From: Streptomyces gilvus
GTDB taxonomy: Bacteria > Actinomycetota > Actinomycetes > Streptomycetales > Streptomycetaceae
Length of the DNA: 64,000 nt
NCBI RefSeq assembly: GCF_022513565.1
Contig: NZ_JAKWBE010000012.1
Coordinates: 186,001-250,000, forward strand
Direction of reading: 5' to 3'
The notes beneath the pieces were generated by a model. That model had not been told where the DNA came from and ran no database searches. It saw nothing but the letters and a program-made list of their open reading frames with translations. Below, piece after piece: positions 7,408 through 15,962 of the stretch. Position 1 is the stretch's first letter, and each line of letters opens with the position of its first letter. A program made the translations under genes and the position numbers.

Positions 7408-10400
7408 ATGGCCTCGTCGCCACTGACCCCTTCCGCCGACAGCCGGACCCGTGCGTCCGCGCTCCGTGAGGCCCTCGCCACCCGTGTGGTGGTCGCCGAC
7501 GGAGCGATGGGCACCATGCTCCAGGCCCAGGACCCCACCCTCGAGGACTTCCAGAACCTCGAAGGCTGCAACGAGGTCCTGAACGTCACCCGCCCCGACA
7601 TCGTCCGTTCGGTCCATTCGGCCTACTTCGACGCGGGCGTCGACTGCGTCGAGACCAACACCTTCGGCGCCAATCTCACCGCCCTGGGCGAGTACGACAT
7701 CGCCGAACGCGTCGCCGAGCTGTCCGAGGCCGGCGCCCGGATCGCCCGCGAGACGGCGGACGAGTTCGCCGCCCGGGACGGCCGGCAGCGCTGGGTGCTG
7801 GGCTCCATGGGCCCGGGCACCAAGCTGCCCACCCTCGGCCACACGACCTTCGGCGCCATCCGCGACGCCTACCAGCACAACGCCGAGGGCCTCCTCGCCG
7901 GCGGGGCCGACGCCCTGCTCGTCGAGACGACCCAGGACCTGCTGCAGACCAAGGCATCGGTGATCGCCGCCCGCCGGGCGATGGAGACCGCGGGCTACGA
8001 CGTCCCGCTGATCGTCTCCGTGACCGTCGAGACGACCGGCACGATGCTGCTGGGCTCGGAGATCGGTGCCGCGCTGACCGCGCTGGAGCCGCTGGGCATC
8101 GACATGATCGGCCTGAACTGCGCGACCGGTCCGGCGGAGATGAGCGAGCACCTGCGCCATCTGGCCCGCCACGCCCGCGTCCAGCTGTCCTGCATGCCCA
8201 ACGCCGGTCTGCCGGTCCTGGGCAAGGACGGCGCCCACTACCCGCTGACCGCGCCGGAGCTCGCCGACGCGCAGGAGACCTTCGTCCGCGAGTACGGCCT
8301 CTCACTGGTCGGCGGCTGCTGCGGCACCACCCCCGAGCACCTGCGCCAGGTCGTCGAACGGGTCCGCGAACTCGCCCCCACCGAGCGTGATCCGCGTCCG
8401 GAGCCGGGTGCGGCGTCGTTGTACCAGTCGGTGCCCTTCCGGCAGGACATCTCCTATCTGGCGATCGGTGAGCGGACCAACGCCAACGGGTCGAAGAAGT
8501 TCCGCGAGGCCATGCTGGCGGCCCGCTGGGACGACTGTGTGGAGATGGCCCGCGAGCAGATCCGGGAGGGCGCGCACCTGCTGGATCTGTGCGTGGACTA
8601 TGTCGGCCGGGACGGTGTGGCGGACATGCGGGAGCTGGCGGGCCGGTTCGCGACCGCCTCCACCCTGCCGATCGTGCTGGACTCCACCGAGGTCGACGTC
8701 ATCGAGGCGGGTCTGGAGCGGCTGGGCGGCCGCGCTGTGATCAACTCGGTCAACTACGAGGACGGCGACGGCCCCGACTCGCGTTTCGCGAAGGTGACCC
8801 GGCTGGCGCGGGAGCACGGGGCGGCGTTGATCGCGCTGACCATCGACGAGGAGGGCCAGGCCCGCACGCCGGAGAAGAAGGTCGAGATCGCCGAGCGGCT
8901 GATCGCCGACCTGACCGGCAACTGGGGGATCCTGGAGTCGGACATCCTCATCGACACCCTGACCTTCACCATCTGCACCGGGCAGGAGGAGTCCCGCAAG
9001 GACGGCCTGGCCACGATCGAGGCGATCCGTGAGCTCAAGCGCCGCCACCCCGAGGTGCAGACCACGCTGGGCTTGTCGAACATCTCCTTCGGCCTCAACC
9101 CGGCCGCCCGCATCCTGCTGAACTCCGTGTTCCTGGACGAGTGCGTCAAGGCCGGTCTGGACTCGGCGATCGTGCACGCCTCGAAGATCCTGCCCATCGC
9201 CCGCTTCAGCGAGGAAGAAGTGCAGACGGCGCTGGATCTGATCTACGACCGGCGAGCGGAGGGTTATGACCCGCTGCAGAAGCTGATGGCCCTGTTCGAG
9301 GGGGCCACGGCGAAGTCGCTGAAGGCGGGCAAGGCGGAGGAGCTGGCCGCGCTGCCGCTGGAGGAGCGCCTGAAGCGGCGCATCATCGACGGCGAGCGCA
9401 ACGGCCTGGAGCAGGATCTGGATGCGGCCCTGGTCGAGCGGCCGGCCCTCGACATCGTCAACGACACCCTGCTGGACGGCATGAAGGTCGTGGGCGAGCT
9501 GTTCGGGTCGGGGCAGATGCAGCTGCCGTTCGTGCTGCAGTCGGCCGAGGTGATGAAGAGCGCGGTCGCCTACCTCGAACCCCACATGGAGAAGGTGGAG
9601 GGCGAGGAGGCCGGCAAGGGCACGATCGTGCTGGCCACGGTCCGCGGGGACGTGCACGACATCGGCAAGAACCTGGTCGACATCATCCTGTCCAACAACG
9701 GCTACAACGTCGTCAACCTCGGCATCAAGCAGCCGGTGGCGGCGATCCTGGAGGCGGCCGCGGAGCACAAGGCGGATGTGATCGGCATGTCCGGGCTGCT
9801 GGTGAAGTCCACGGTGATCATGAAGGAGAACCTGGAGGAGCTCAACCAGCGCGGTCTGGCCGCCGACTACCCCGTCATCCTGGGCGGCGCCGCCCTGACC
9901 CGCGCCTACGTCGAGCAGGACCTGCACGAGATCTACCAGGGCGAGGTGCGTTACGCCCGGGACGCCTTCGAGGGGCTGCGGCTGATGGACGCCCTGATCG
10001 GCGTCAAGCGGGGCGTACCGGGCGCGGCACTGCCCGAGCTGAAGCAGCGCCGGGTGCGGGCCACCGCGTCCGCCGAGGTGGACGAGCAGCCGGTGGAGGG
10101 CAACGTCCGCTCCGACGTGGCCACCGACAACCCCATCCCCACCCCGCCGTTCTTCGGCACCCGCGTCGTCAAGGGCATCCAGCTCAAGGAGTACGCCGGC
10201 TGGCTCGACGAGGGCGCGCTGTTCAAGGGCCAGTGGGGCCTCAAGCAGGCCCGCACCGGCGAGGGACCCTCGTACGAGGAACTCGTCGAGACCGACGGCC
10301 GGCCGCGGCTGCGCGGGCTGCTGGACCGGCTGCAGACCGAGAACCTCCTCGAAGCCGCCGTGGTCTACGGCTACTTCCCCTGCGTCTCCAAGGACGACGA

Positions 10401-10929
10401 CCTGATCATCCTGGACGAGCACGGCAACGAGCGCACCCGCTTCACCTTCCCGCGCCAGCGCCGTGGCCGCCGCCTCTGTCTCGCGGACTTCTTCCGTCCG
10501 CAGGAGGCGGGGGAGACCGACGTCGTCGGACTGCAGGTCGTCACCGTCGGCTCCCGGATCGGCGAGGAGACCGCGAAGCTCTTCGAGGCCAACTCCTACC
10601 GCGACTACCTCGAACTGCACGGTCTGTCCGTGCAGTTGGCCGAGGCGCTCGCCGAGTACTGGCACGCGCGCGTGCGCTCGGAGCTGGGCTTCTCCGGGGA
10701 GGACCCGAGCGACATCGAGGACATGTTCGCCCTGAAGTACCGTGGCGCCCGGTTCTCGCTCGGCTACGGAGCGTGCCCGAACCTGGAGGACCGCGCCAAG
10801 ATCGCCGACCTGCTCGAACCGGAGCGCATCGGCGTCCGCCTGTCCGAGGAGTTCCAGCTGCACCCGGAGCAGTCCACGGACGCCATCGTGATCCACCACC
10901 CCGAGGCGAAGTACTTCAACGCCCGCTGA
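7408..10929 (+). CDS. metH: Cobalamin-dependent methionine synthase
   Basis: The 1173-residue enzyme transfers the methyl of methyl-tetrahydrofolate through cobalamin to homocysteine. Modules in order: homocysteine/zinc module (~20-330, with GLNCATGP and GGCCGTTPEH supplying the Zn cysteines), folate module (~360-620, IGERTNANGSKKF), cap and B12 module (cobalamin-ligand motif GDVHDIGKN near residue 745), and the reactivation domain that binds S-adenosylmethionine (~900-1173, RGARFSLGYGACP). It is a full-length MetH. I chose the ATG at 7408, preceded by AAGGGAG, over an open upstream extension from 7291. It is transcribed away from gylR. No known riboswitch class is recognisable in the leader. 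Confidence 0.96.
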   Translation: MASSPLTPSADSRTRASALREALATRVVVADGAMGTMLQAQDPTLEDFQNLEGCNEVLNVTRPDIVRSVHSAYFDAGVDCVETNTFGANLTALGEYDIAERVAELSEAGARIARETADEFAARDGRQRWVLGSMGPGTKLPTLGHTTFGAIRDAYQHNAEGLLAGGADALLVETTQDLLQTKASVIAARRAMETAGYDVPLIVSVTVETTGTMLLGSEIGAALTALEPLGIDMIGLNCATGPAEMSEHLRHLARHARVQLSCMPNAGLPVLGKDGAHYPLTAPELADAQETFVREYGLSLVGGCCGTTPEHLRQVVERVRELAPTERDPRPEPGAASLYQSVPFRQDISYLAIGERTNANGSKKFREAMLAARWDDCVEMAREQIREGAHLLDLCVDYVGRDGVADMRELAGRFATASTLPIVLDSTEVDVIEAGLERLGGRAVINSVNYEDGDGPDSRFAKVTRLAREHGAALIALTIDEEGQARTPEKKVEIAERLIADLTGNWGILESDILIDTLTFTICTGQEESRKDGLATIEAIRELKRRHPEVQTTLGLSNISFGLNPAARILLNSVFLDECVKAGLDSAIVHASKILPIARFSEEEVQTALDLIYDRRAEGYDPLQKLMALFEGATAKSLKAGKAEELAALPLEERLKRRIIDGERNGLEQDLDAALVERPALDIVNDTLLDGMKVVGELFGSGQMQLPFVLQSAEVMKSAVAYLEPHMEKVEGEEAGKGTIVLATVRGDVHDIGKNLVDIILSNNGYNVVNLGIKQPVAAILEAAAEHKADVIGMSGLLVKSTVIMKENLEELNQRGLAADYPVILGGAALTRAYVEQDLHEIYQGEVRYARDAFEGLRLMDALIGVKRGVPGAALPELKQRRVRATASAEVDEQPVEGNVRSDVATDNPIPTPPFFGTRVVKGIQLKEYAGWLDEGALFKGQWGLKQARTGEGPSYEELVETDGRPRLRGLLDRLQTENLLEAAVVYGYFPCVSKDDDLIILDEHGNERTRFTFPRQRRGRRLCLADFFRPQEAGETDVVGLQVVTVGSRIGEETAKLFEANSYRDYLELHGLSVQLAEALAEYWHARVRSELGFSGEDPSDIEDMFALKYRGARFSLGYGACPNLEDRAKIADLLEPERIGVRLSEEFQLHPEQSTDAIVIHHPEAKYFNAR

Positions 10930-11070
10930 GAGGCACGTCGAAAAGGGCCGTCCGAGAGCGCATCGGCGCACATCAAGGCGGCCCCCGGCGGTAGTGACGG
11001 TGTGCCCCGGAGCGCGCCGGATAAACGAGGCGCTTCCGCCGCGAGAGACGTACACTGGTCGGTCCACTGC

Positions 11071-11099
11071 AGGCCGGTTCCCCGCGCGGGAACCGGCCT
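11071..11099 (+). terminator. Hairpin between metH and the HAD gene
   Basis: AGGCCGGTTCCC pairs perfectly with GGGAACCGGCCT around a 4-5 nt loop. It lies 140 bp after metH and only 28 bp before the HAD gene start. A TACACT hexamer just before it (11051-11056) could be a -10 box, in which case the stem would be in the HAD gene's leader. It may therefore be a metH terminator or a leader hairpin. Confidence 0.55.
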
Positions 11100-11126
11100 G
11101 ATCGTCCCTCAAGGAGGTGCGCCCGG

Positions 11127-11822
11127 ATGACCAGTACGGTCCCCGCGCTCGGAACCCGTACGGCCGAAGGCTCAGCCCTGCAGGCCGTGCTCCTCGACAT
11201 GGACGGCACCCTGGTGGACACCGAGGGCTTCTGGTGGGACGTGGAGGTGGAGATCTTCGCGCGCCTCGGCCACGCCCTCGACGACTCCTGGCGCCATGTC
11301 GTGGTCGGCGGTCCCATGACCCGCAGCGCGGGGTTCCTGATCGAGGCCACCGGTGCGGACATCGAGCTCGCCGAGCTCACGGTCCTGCTCAACCAGGGCT
11401 TCGAGGACCGCATCGACCGCGCCCTGCCGCTGATGCCGGGCGCCGCGAGACTCCTCGCCGAACTCTCCGAGTACGAGATCCCGACCGCCCTGGTCTCCGC
11501 CTCCCACCGGCGCATCATCGACCGGGTGCTCACCTCGCTCGGGCCGCAGCACTTCGCGCTGTCGGTGGCCGGCGACGAGGTGCCCCGGACCAAGCCGCAC
11601 CCCGACCCGTATCTGACCGCCGCGGCCGGGCTCGGCGTGGATCCGGCCAGATGCGCGGTCGTCGAGGACACCGCGACCGGCGTCGCCGCGGCCGAGTCCG
11701 CGGGCTGCCATGTCGTGGTGGTGCCCTCCGTGGCACCGATCGCCCCCGCCGTCCGCAGAACCGTCGTGGGCTCCCTGGAAGAGGTCGACTTGGCATTTCT
11801 CCGGGGTCTGATCACCGACTGA
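11127..11822 (+). CDS. HAD-superfamily hydrolase, beta-phosphoglucomutase-like
   Basis: The 231-residue protein has the HAD motifs in order: motif I LLDMDGTLVDTE (nucleophile Asp near residue 27), motif II LVSASHRR, motif III Lys in RTKPHPDPY, and motif IV VVEDTATGVAAAESAG. The helical cap between motifs I and II is of subclass I. The family includes phosphatases and phosphoglucomutases with small phosphorylated substrates, and the substrate here is unknown. AAGGAGG precedes the ATG with good spacing. The same neighbour sits beside metH in other Streptomyces. Confidence 0.88.
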   Translation: MTSTVPALGTRTAEGSALQAVLLDMDGTLVDTEGFWWDVEVEIFARLGHALDDSWRHVVVGGPMTRSAGFLIEATGADIELAELTVLLNQGFEDRIDRALPLMPGAARLLAELSEYEIPTALVSASHRRIIDRVLTSLGPQHFALSVAGDEVPRTKPHPDPYLTAAAGLGVDPARCAVVEDTATGVAAAESAGCHVVVVPSVAPIAPAVRRTVVGSLEEVDLAFLRGLITD

Positions 11823-12198
11823 TGACGGAAAGGGAATTAGCTTTCCAACGGATGACCGAATTCCAGTACTGTTACCGCCCGTTGGATATGTGAGGTTCCC
11901 CACTTGCACGGGGGTCGACAGTCACGGTCGGTTGTGCAGGTTGCCCCTGTTTTCCATGATCAGGCAGGCCTTTGTGTCCTGATTGATGGAAGGCTGCACT
12001 AATCCTTCCCCCGAAGGGTTTTCGGTCTGTCCACACCCGGTTTCACTGCGTGATGGCGCCTCAACTCCGGTGACTGCGGGTCCCCGTGCAGGTGCGGACT
12101 AATCTCGTCGCGAGAACCCCGCCCCTACCCCCGTGTTCCGCCGCGACACCCCTGCATGCCGGATACACGGACCTGAACAGCTCTGGAGAATCACGAGC
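11823..12198. other. Intergenic region, HAD gene to peptide-binding protein
   Basis: This 376-bp gap is visibly lower in GC than its flanks. It holds two inverted repeats just past the HAD stop: GGAAAG/CTTTCC at 11827-11846, and CCAACGG (11845-11851) with CCGTTGG (11879-11885). Either could end the HAD transcript. No convincing small gene was seen. The promoter of the following lipoprotein must lie in the right part, but no clear -10/-35 pair stood out. Confidence 0.5.
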
Positions 12199-13803
12199 AT
12201 GAACCGCAAGACCATGGTGCTGCCTGCCGTCGCCGGCCTGCTGGCGCCCGTGCTCGCCGCCTGCGGAGGGTCCGGCAGCGGCAGTGGCGGCGGTGACGCC
12301 ATCGTCGTCGGCACCACGGACCGGTTCACCGTGACCAAGGCCGCCCCGGCGCCGCTGGATCCGGCGTACGCGTACGACGTCGGCACCTGGAACATCCTGC
12401 GCCAGACCGTGCAGACCCTGATGATCCAGCCCAAGGGCGAGGGTGACCCGGTGCCCGAGGCCGCCCAGAAGTGCGGCTTCACCGACAGCGGCAACGAGCG
12501 CTACGCGTGCACCCTGCGCGACGGCCTCAAGTTCGCCAACGGCGACAAGATCACCGCGGCCGACGTGAAGTACTCCATCGACCGCGCCCGCGCCATCAAG
12601 GCCGACTCCGGCGTCTCCGCCCTGCTGAGCACCATCCAAACCGTCGAGACGCAGGGCGACAACGAGGTCATCTTCCACCTCAAGACCGCCGACGCCACCT
12701 TCCCGTACAGGCTGTCGACGCCGGTCGCCGGCATCGTCAACCCGGACGACTACGAGAAGAACAAGCTGCGCGACGGCTTCGACGTCGACGGCTCCGGCCC
12801 GTACACCCTGTCGGCCGACGTCAAGGACAACGCGATCGTCAAGGCCACGTTCACCAAGAACCCCAACTACAAGGGGACGCTCAAGGTGAACAACTCCAAG
12901 GTCGACATGGTCTCCTACGACGACGCCTCGGCCATGGGCACCGCCCTGGACAAGGGTGACATCGACGTCATGACCCGCACGATGTCCCCCGACCTCATCC
13001 AGAAGCTGTCGTCCGGCACCAACAGCAGCGAGGACCTGGTCGAGATGTCCGGCCTGGAGATCCGCTACCTCGCCTTCAACACGGACGCGCCCTCGGTGAA
13101 GAACAAGGCCGTCCGCCAGGCGATGGCCCAGCTGATCAACCGCGGCGAGCTCGTCTCCAAGGTCTACGGCACCCAGGCCGACCCCCTGTACTCGCTGGTC
13201 GCGGCGGGCGTCACCGGTCACTCCAACTCGTTCTTCAACAAGTACGGCGACCCGAGCGTCCCCAAGGCGAAGCAGCTGCTGATCAAGGCCGGCATCAACA
13301 CGCCGGTCAAGCTGACCCTGCACTACACCACCGACCACTACGGCTCGGCCACCGCCAAGGAATTCCAGATCCTGCAGAAGCAGCTCAACGACAGCGGTCT
13401 GTTCGACGTCAGCATCCAGGGCACCAAGTGGGACGACTTCGTCCCGGCCGAGCGCAAGGGCCAGTACGACGTCTGGGGCATGGGCTGGTTCCCGGACTTC
13501 CCGGACCCCGACAACTACCTGGCGCCGTTCCTCGACACGGACAACTTCCTGAAGCTGCCGTACAAGAACAGCAGGATCATCAACACCCTGATCCCGGACT
13601 CCCGCCGCGAGGCCGACCGCATCGCCGCCTCCGGTGACCTCACGACGATCCAGGACATCGTCGCCGACGACGTGCCGATCCTTCCGCTGTGGCAGGGCAA
13701 GCAGTACGTCGCCGCCCGCGACGACGTGACGGGAACCGCCTACGCGCTCAACTCCTCGTCCACCCTTCAGCTCTGGGAGCTCGGCCGGGGCACCAGCAAC
13801 TGA
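12199..13803 (+). CDS. Peptide/solute-binding lipoprotein of an ABC importer (SBP family 5)
   Basis: The 534-residue protein starts with a lipoprotein signal peptide whose lipobox is LAAC (Cys about residue 20), followed by a Gly/Ser linker. The mature part is a family-5 extracellular solute-binding protein (DppA/OppA-like): ADVKYSIDRAR-type signature and the late GMGWFPDFPDPDNYLAPF hinge region are clear. It would capture oligopeptides or similar solutes outside the membrane. No permease or ATPase genes are adjacent, so it must work with transporter parts encoded elsewhere. The start at 12199 has GGAG about 10 nt upstream. Confidence 0.9.
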   Translation: MNRKTMVLPAVAGLLAPVLAACGGSGSGSGGGDAIVVGTTDRFTVTKAAPAPLDPAYAYDVGTWNILRQTVQTLMIQPKGEGDPVPEAAQKCGFTDSGNERYACTLRDGLKFANGDKITAADVKYSIDRARAIKADSGVSALLSTIQTVETQGDNEVIFHLKTADATFPYRLSTPVAGIVNPDDYEKNKLRDGFDVDGSGPYTLSADVKDNAIVKATFTKNPNYKGTLKVNNSKVDMVSYDDASAMGTALDKGDIDVMTRTMSPDLIQKLSSGTNSSEDLVEMSGLEIRYLAFNTDAPSVKNKAVRQAMAQLINRGELVSKVYGTQADPLYSLVAAGVTGHSNSFFNKYGDPSVPKAKQLLIKAGINTPVKLTLHYTTDHYGSATAKEFQILQKQLNDSGLFDVSIQGTKWDDFVPAERKGQYDVWGMGWFPDFPDPDNYLAPFLDTDNFLKLPYKNSRIINTLIPDSRREADRIAASGDLTTIQDIVADDVPILPLWQGKQYVAARDDVTGTAYALNSSSTLQLWELGRGTSN

Positions 13804-13879
13804 CCTCCCTGAGGATGCGTGACCAGTGGCCGGTCCTGCCCGTAGTGGCGGGGCCGGCCACCGGCCTTTTGACACAACA

Positions 13880-13917
13880 CGAAGGGGGCCCCTCGCGACA
13901 GCGAGCGGCCCCCTTCG
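13880..13917. terminator. Bidirectional terminator between convergent genes
   Basis: CGAAGGGGGCC pairs with GGCCCCCTTCG, and CTCGC/GCGAG extends the stem inward to a GACA loop. It lies between the converging lipoprotein gene and the response regulator gene. A second GC-rich stem followed by TTTT precedes it at about 13826-13870. Confidence 0.8.
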
Positions 13918-13959
13918 TCGTACGACCTTCTTCCTACGCCTTCTACCCGCGTACGCCCT

Positions 13960-14631
13960 CTACTGCGCGCCGGGGCGCACCAGCCCGCTCTCGTACGCGT
14001 ACACCGCGGCCTGAACCCGGTCGCGCAGCCCCAGCTTCGTCAGGACGTGGCCCACGTGCGTCTTCACGGTCGTCTCACTGACGAACAGGTCCGCCGCGAT
14101 CTCCGCGTTCGACAGCCCCCGCGCCACCAGCTTCAGCACCTCCACCTCGCGCTCGGTGAGCGTGCCCAGCGTGTCCGGCACGGGCTCGTCACCGGACGGC
14201 AGGTGGGTCGCGTACTTGTCGAGCAGCCGCCGGGTGATGCTCGGCGCCAGCATGGCCTCGCCCGCGGCCACCACCCGGATCGCCTGGACGAGCTCGTTGG
14301 CCGGCGCGTCCTTCAGCAGGAAGCCGCTGGCCCCCGCGCGCAGGGCCTCCACCACGTACTCGTCGAGATCGAAGGTGGTCAGCACCAGCACCTTCGCCGG
14401 CCCGTCCCGCCCGGGCCCGGTGATCTGCCGGGTCGCCTCCACCCCGTCCATCCGGGGCATCCGGATGTCCATCAGGACCACGTCGGGCTGCAGTGCCCGC
14501 ACCTGGTCGAGGGCCTGGAGGCCGTCTCCGGCCTCGCCGACGACCGCGAGGTCCTGCTCCGCCTCCAGGATCATCCGGAAGCCGGTACGCAGCAGCGGCT
14601 GGTCGTCGACCAGTAGGACGCGGATGGCCAC
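13960..14631 (-). CDS. NarL/LuxR-family response regulator (orphan)
   Basis: The 223-residue protein has a receiver domain (residues ~3-120; phospho-acceptor Asp in VVLMDIRMP near residue 54, Thr/Ser switch in VLVLTTF, Lys in FLLKDAP) and a C-terminal LuxR HTH (~155-215, LTEREVEVLKLVARGLSNAEIAADLFVSETTVKTHV-type helix pair). The start is GTG with AAGGAG 6 nt upstream. No histidine kinase is adjacent, so the partner is unknown. It begins 14 nt after the stop of the RecB-like nuclease gene and may share its transcript, which could place it under the DNA-damage-type promoter of that gene. Confidence 0.9.
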   Translation of the reverse strand: MAIRVLLVDDQPLLRTGFRMILEAEQDLAVVGEAGDGLQALDQVRALQPDVVLMDIRMPRMDGVEATRQITGPGRDGPAKVLVLTTFDLDEYVVEALRAGASGFLLKDAPANELVQAIRVVAAGEAMLAPSITRRLLDKYATHLPSGDEPVPDTLGTLTEREVEVLKLVARGLSNAEIAADLFVSETTVKTHVGHVLTKLGLRDRVQAAVYAYESGLVRPGAQ

Positions 14632-14645
14632 GTAACTCTCCTTCG

Positions 14646-15788
14646 CTAGTCCGGCCCCATTCTGCCCTGTGCGACGTCCACGGACCCGACCGCCCTCACC
14701 GGCAGCGGATACGGCGGGGGAGTGCCGCCGAACTCCGGGCAGTGGGCCTGGTGGTCGCACCAGCCGCACAGCTTGGTGGGACGCGGCCGCCAGTCACCGG
14801 ACTCCGTCGCCTGCCGGATCGCCTCCCACAGCGCGAGCAGCTTGCGCTCGACGCGCTCCAGGTCGGCGAGGACGGGGTCGTACGTCAGGACGTCGCCGCT
14901 GCCCAGATACACCAGTTGCAGCCGACGCGGGATCACCCGCTTCAGGCGCCACACCACCAGGGCGTAGAACTTCATCTGGAACAGGGCGCCTTCCGCGTAC
15001 TCGGGGCGGGGGGCCTTGCCCGTCTTGTAGTCGACGATCCGCACCTCGCCGGTGGGGGCCACGTCCACGCGGTCGATGATCCCGCGCAGCCTCAGTCCCG
15101 AGTCCAGCTCGGCCTCGACGAACAACTCCCGCTCGGCGGGCTCCAGCCGGGTCGGGTCCTCCAGCGTGAACCAGCGCTCCACCAACTGCTCGGCCTCGCC
15201 CAGCCAGCGCGCGAGGCGCTCCCCACCGGGATCGTCCGCGAACAGCTCCACCACCTCGGGCCGGTTCTCCCTCAGCCGGTCCCACTGGCCGGGGATCAGC
15301 GCCCTGGCCCGCGGCGCGGTCCGCTCCCCGGCGGGCGCGTCGAACAGCCGCTCCAGCACCGCGTGCACGAGCGTCCCGCGCGTGGCCGCCTCACTGGGCT
15401 TCTCGGGCAGCCGGTCGATCACCCGGAACCGGTAGAGCAGGGGACACTGCATGAAGTCACTGGCCCGGGAGGGGGAGAGACCGGCGGGGGGTACGGCGAC
15501 GGGTGGGGTGGCGGTCGCCTCGTCAGCGCCTGTGTCCTGGGCGCCGGCGATCGAGAGGGCACCGGTCACCGCTGCCTCGTCCGCGTCTATCTCCGTCGTT
15601 TCAGGTTCGCTTGGTGCTGCCGCTGCCGCGTCGCCCCCCAAAGGCGCGGTCGGCTCCAGCAGCGTCTCCACCTCCGCCTCGGCCTCCGGCACCGCGGCGG
15701 ATGCCGTCCCCCCGGCCGCCACCTGCGGATCCGGTTGTGCGGCGGCTTCGCCCCTGGCCTGCGCCGCGCCCTCCGTACTCGTCTCCAT
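14646..15788 (-). CDS. RecB-family Fe-S nuclease (PD-(D/E)XK, Cas4/AddB-like)
   Basis: The 380-residue protein has a long acidic, Ala/Glu-rich N-terminal tail (~1-100) and then a PD-(D/E)XK nuclease domain: GTLVHAVLE (His142), LRGIIDRVD, and IVDYKTGK supplying the acidic and Lys active-site residues. One Cys in FMQCPLLYRF (Cys115) and three in the C-terminal CGWCDHQAHC fit the four ligands of the AddB/Cas4 4Fe-4S cluster. It probably cuts single-stranded DNA during repair; the homologue Rv2119 occupies the same position in M. tuberculosis. There is no Shine-Dalgarno; the start follows a -10 box by 8 nt, and the upstream promoter matches the PafBC/RecA-NDp motif. Confidence 0.88.
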   Translation of the reverse strand: METSTEGAAQARGEAAAQPDPQVAAGGTASAAVPEAEAEVETLLEPTAPLGGDAAAAAPSEPETTEIDADEAAVTGALSIAGAQDTGADEATATPPVAVPPAGLSPSRASDFMQCPLLYRFRVIDRLPEKPSEAATRGTLVHAVLERLFDAPAGERTAPRARALIPGQWDRLRENRPEVVELFADDPGGERLARWLGEAEQLVERWFTLEDPTRLEPAERELFVEAELDSGLRLRGIIDRVDVAPTGEVRIVDYKTGKAPRPEYAEGALFQMKFYALVVWRLKRVIPRRLQLVYLGSGDVLTYDPVLADLERVERKLLALWEAIRQATESGDWRPRPTKLCGWCDHQAHCPEFGGTPPPYPLPVRAVGSVDVAQGRMGPD

Positions 15789-15796
15789 GACCCCAG

Positions 15797-15819
15797 ACCA
15801 TACGGCCCGCCACTGACAG
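15797..15819 (-). promoter_or_regulatory. PafBC/RecA-NDp-type promoter of the RecB-like nuclease
   Basis: On the minus strand the sequence reads CTGTCAGTG, then GCGGGCCG, then TATGGT. This matches the LexA-independent DNA-damage promoter pattern TTGTCRGTG-N8-TAnnnT at every position except the first T. The predicted start site falls on or next to the ATG at 15788, giving a leaderless mRNA. pafB and pafC, the activators of this promoter class, lie 16 kb away in the same window. Confidence 0.72.
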
Positions 15820-15962
15820 TCACCCAGCCGCGACCGGGACGGCGGCGGCCGGCGGGGAAACACGGGGGTGCCGGGGCGGAACGTGCCGCGACGGCCGCAT
15901 ACCATCGACCCGAGACCCTTCCGCCGTGCAGGCGCGGAAGACGCTTCTAACGAGGGGACATC

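Noticed and set aside
8302..11112. Minus-strand open frame of 936 codons
   Set aside because: Antisense to metH; no ribosome site or family signature.
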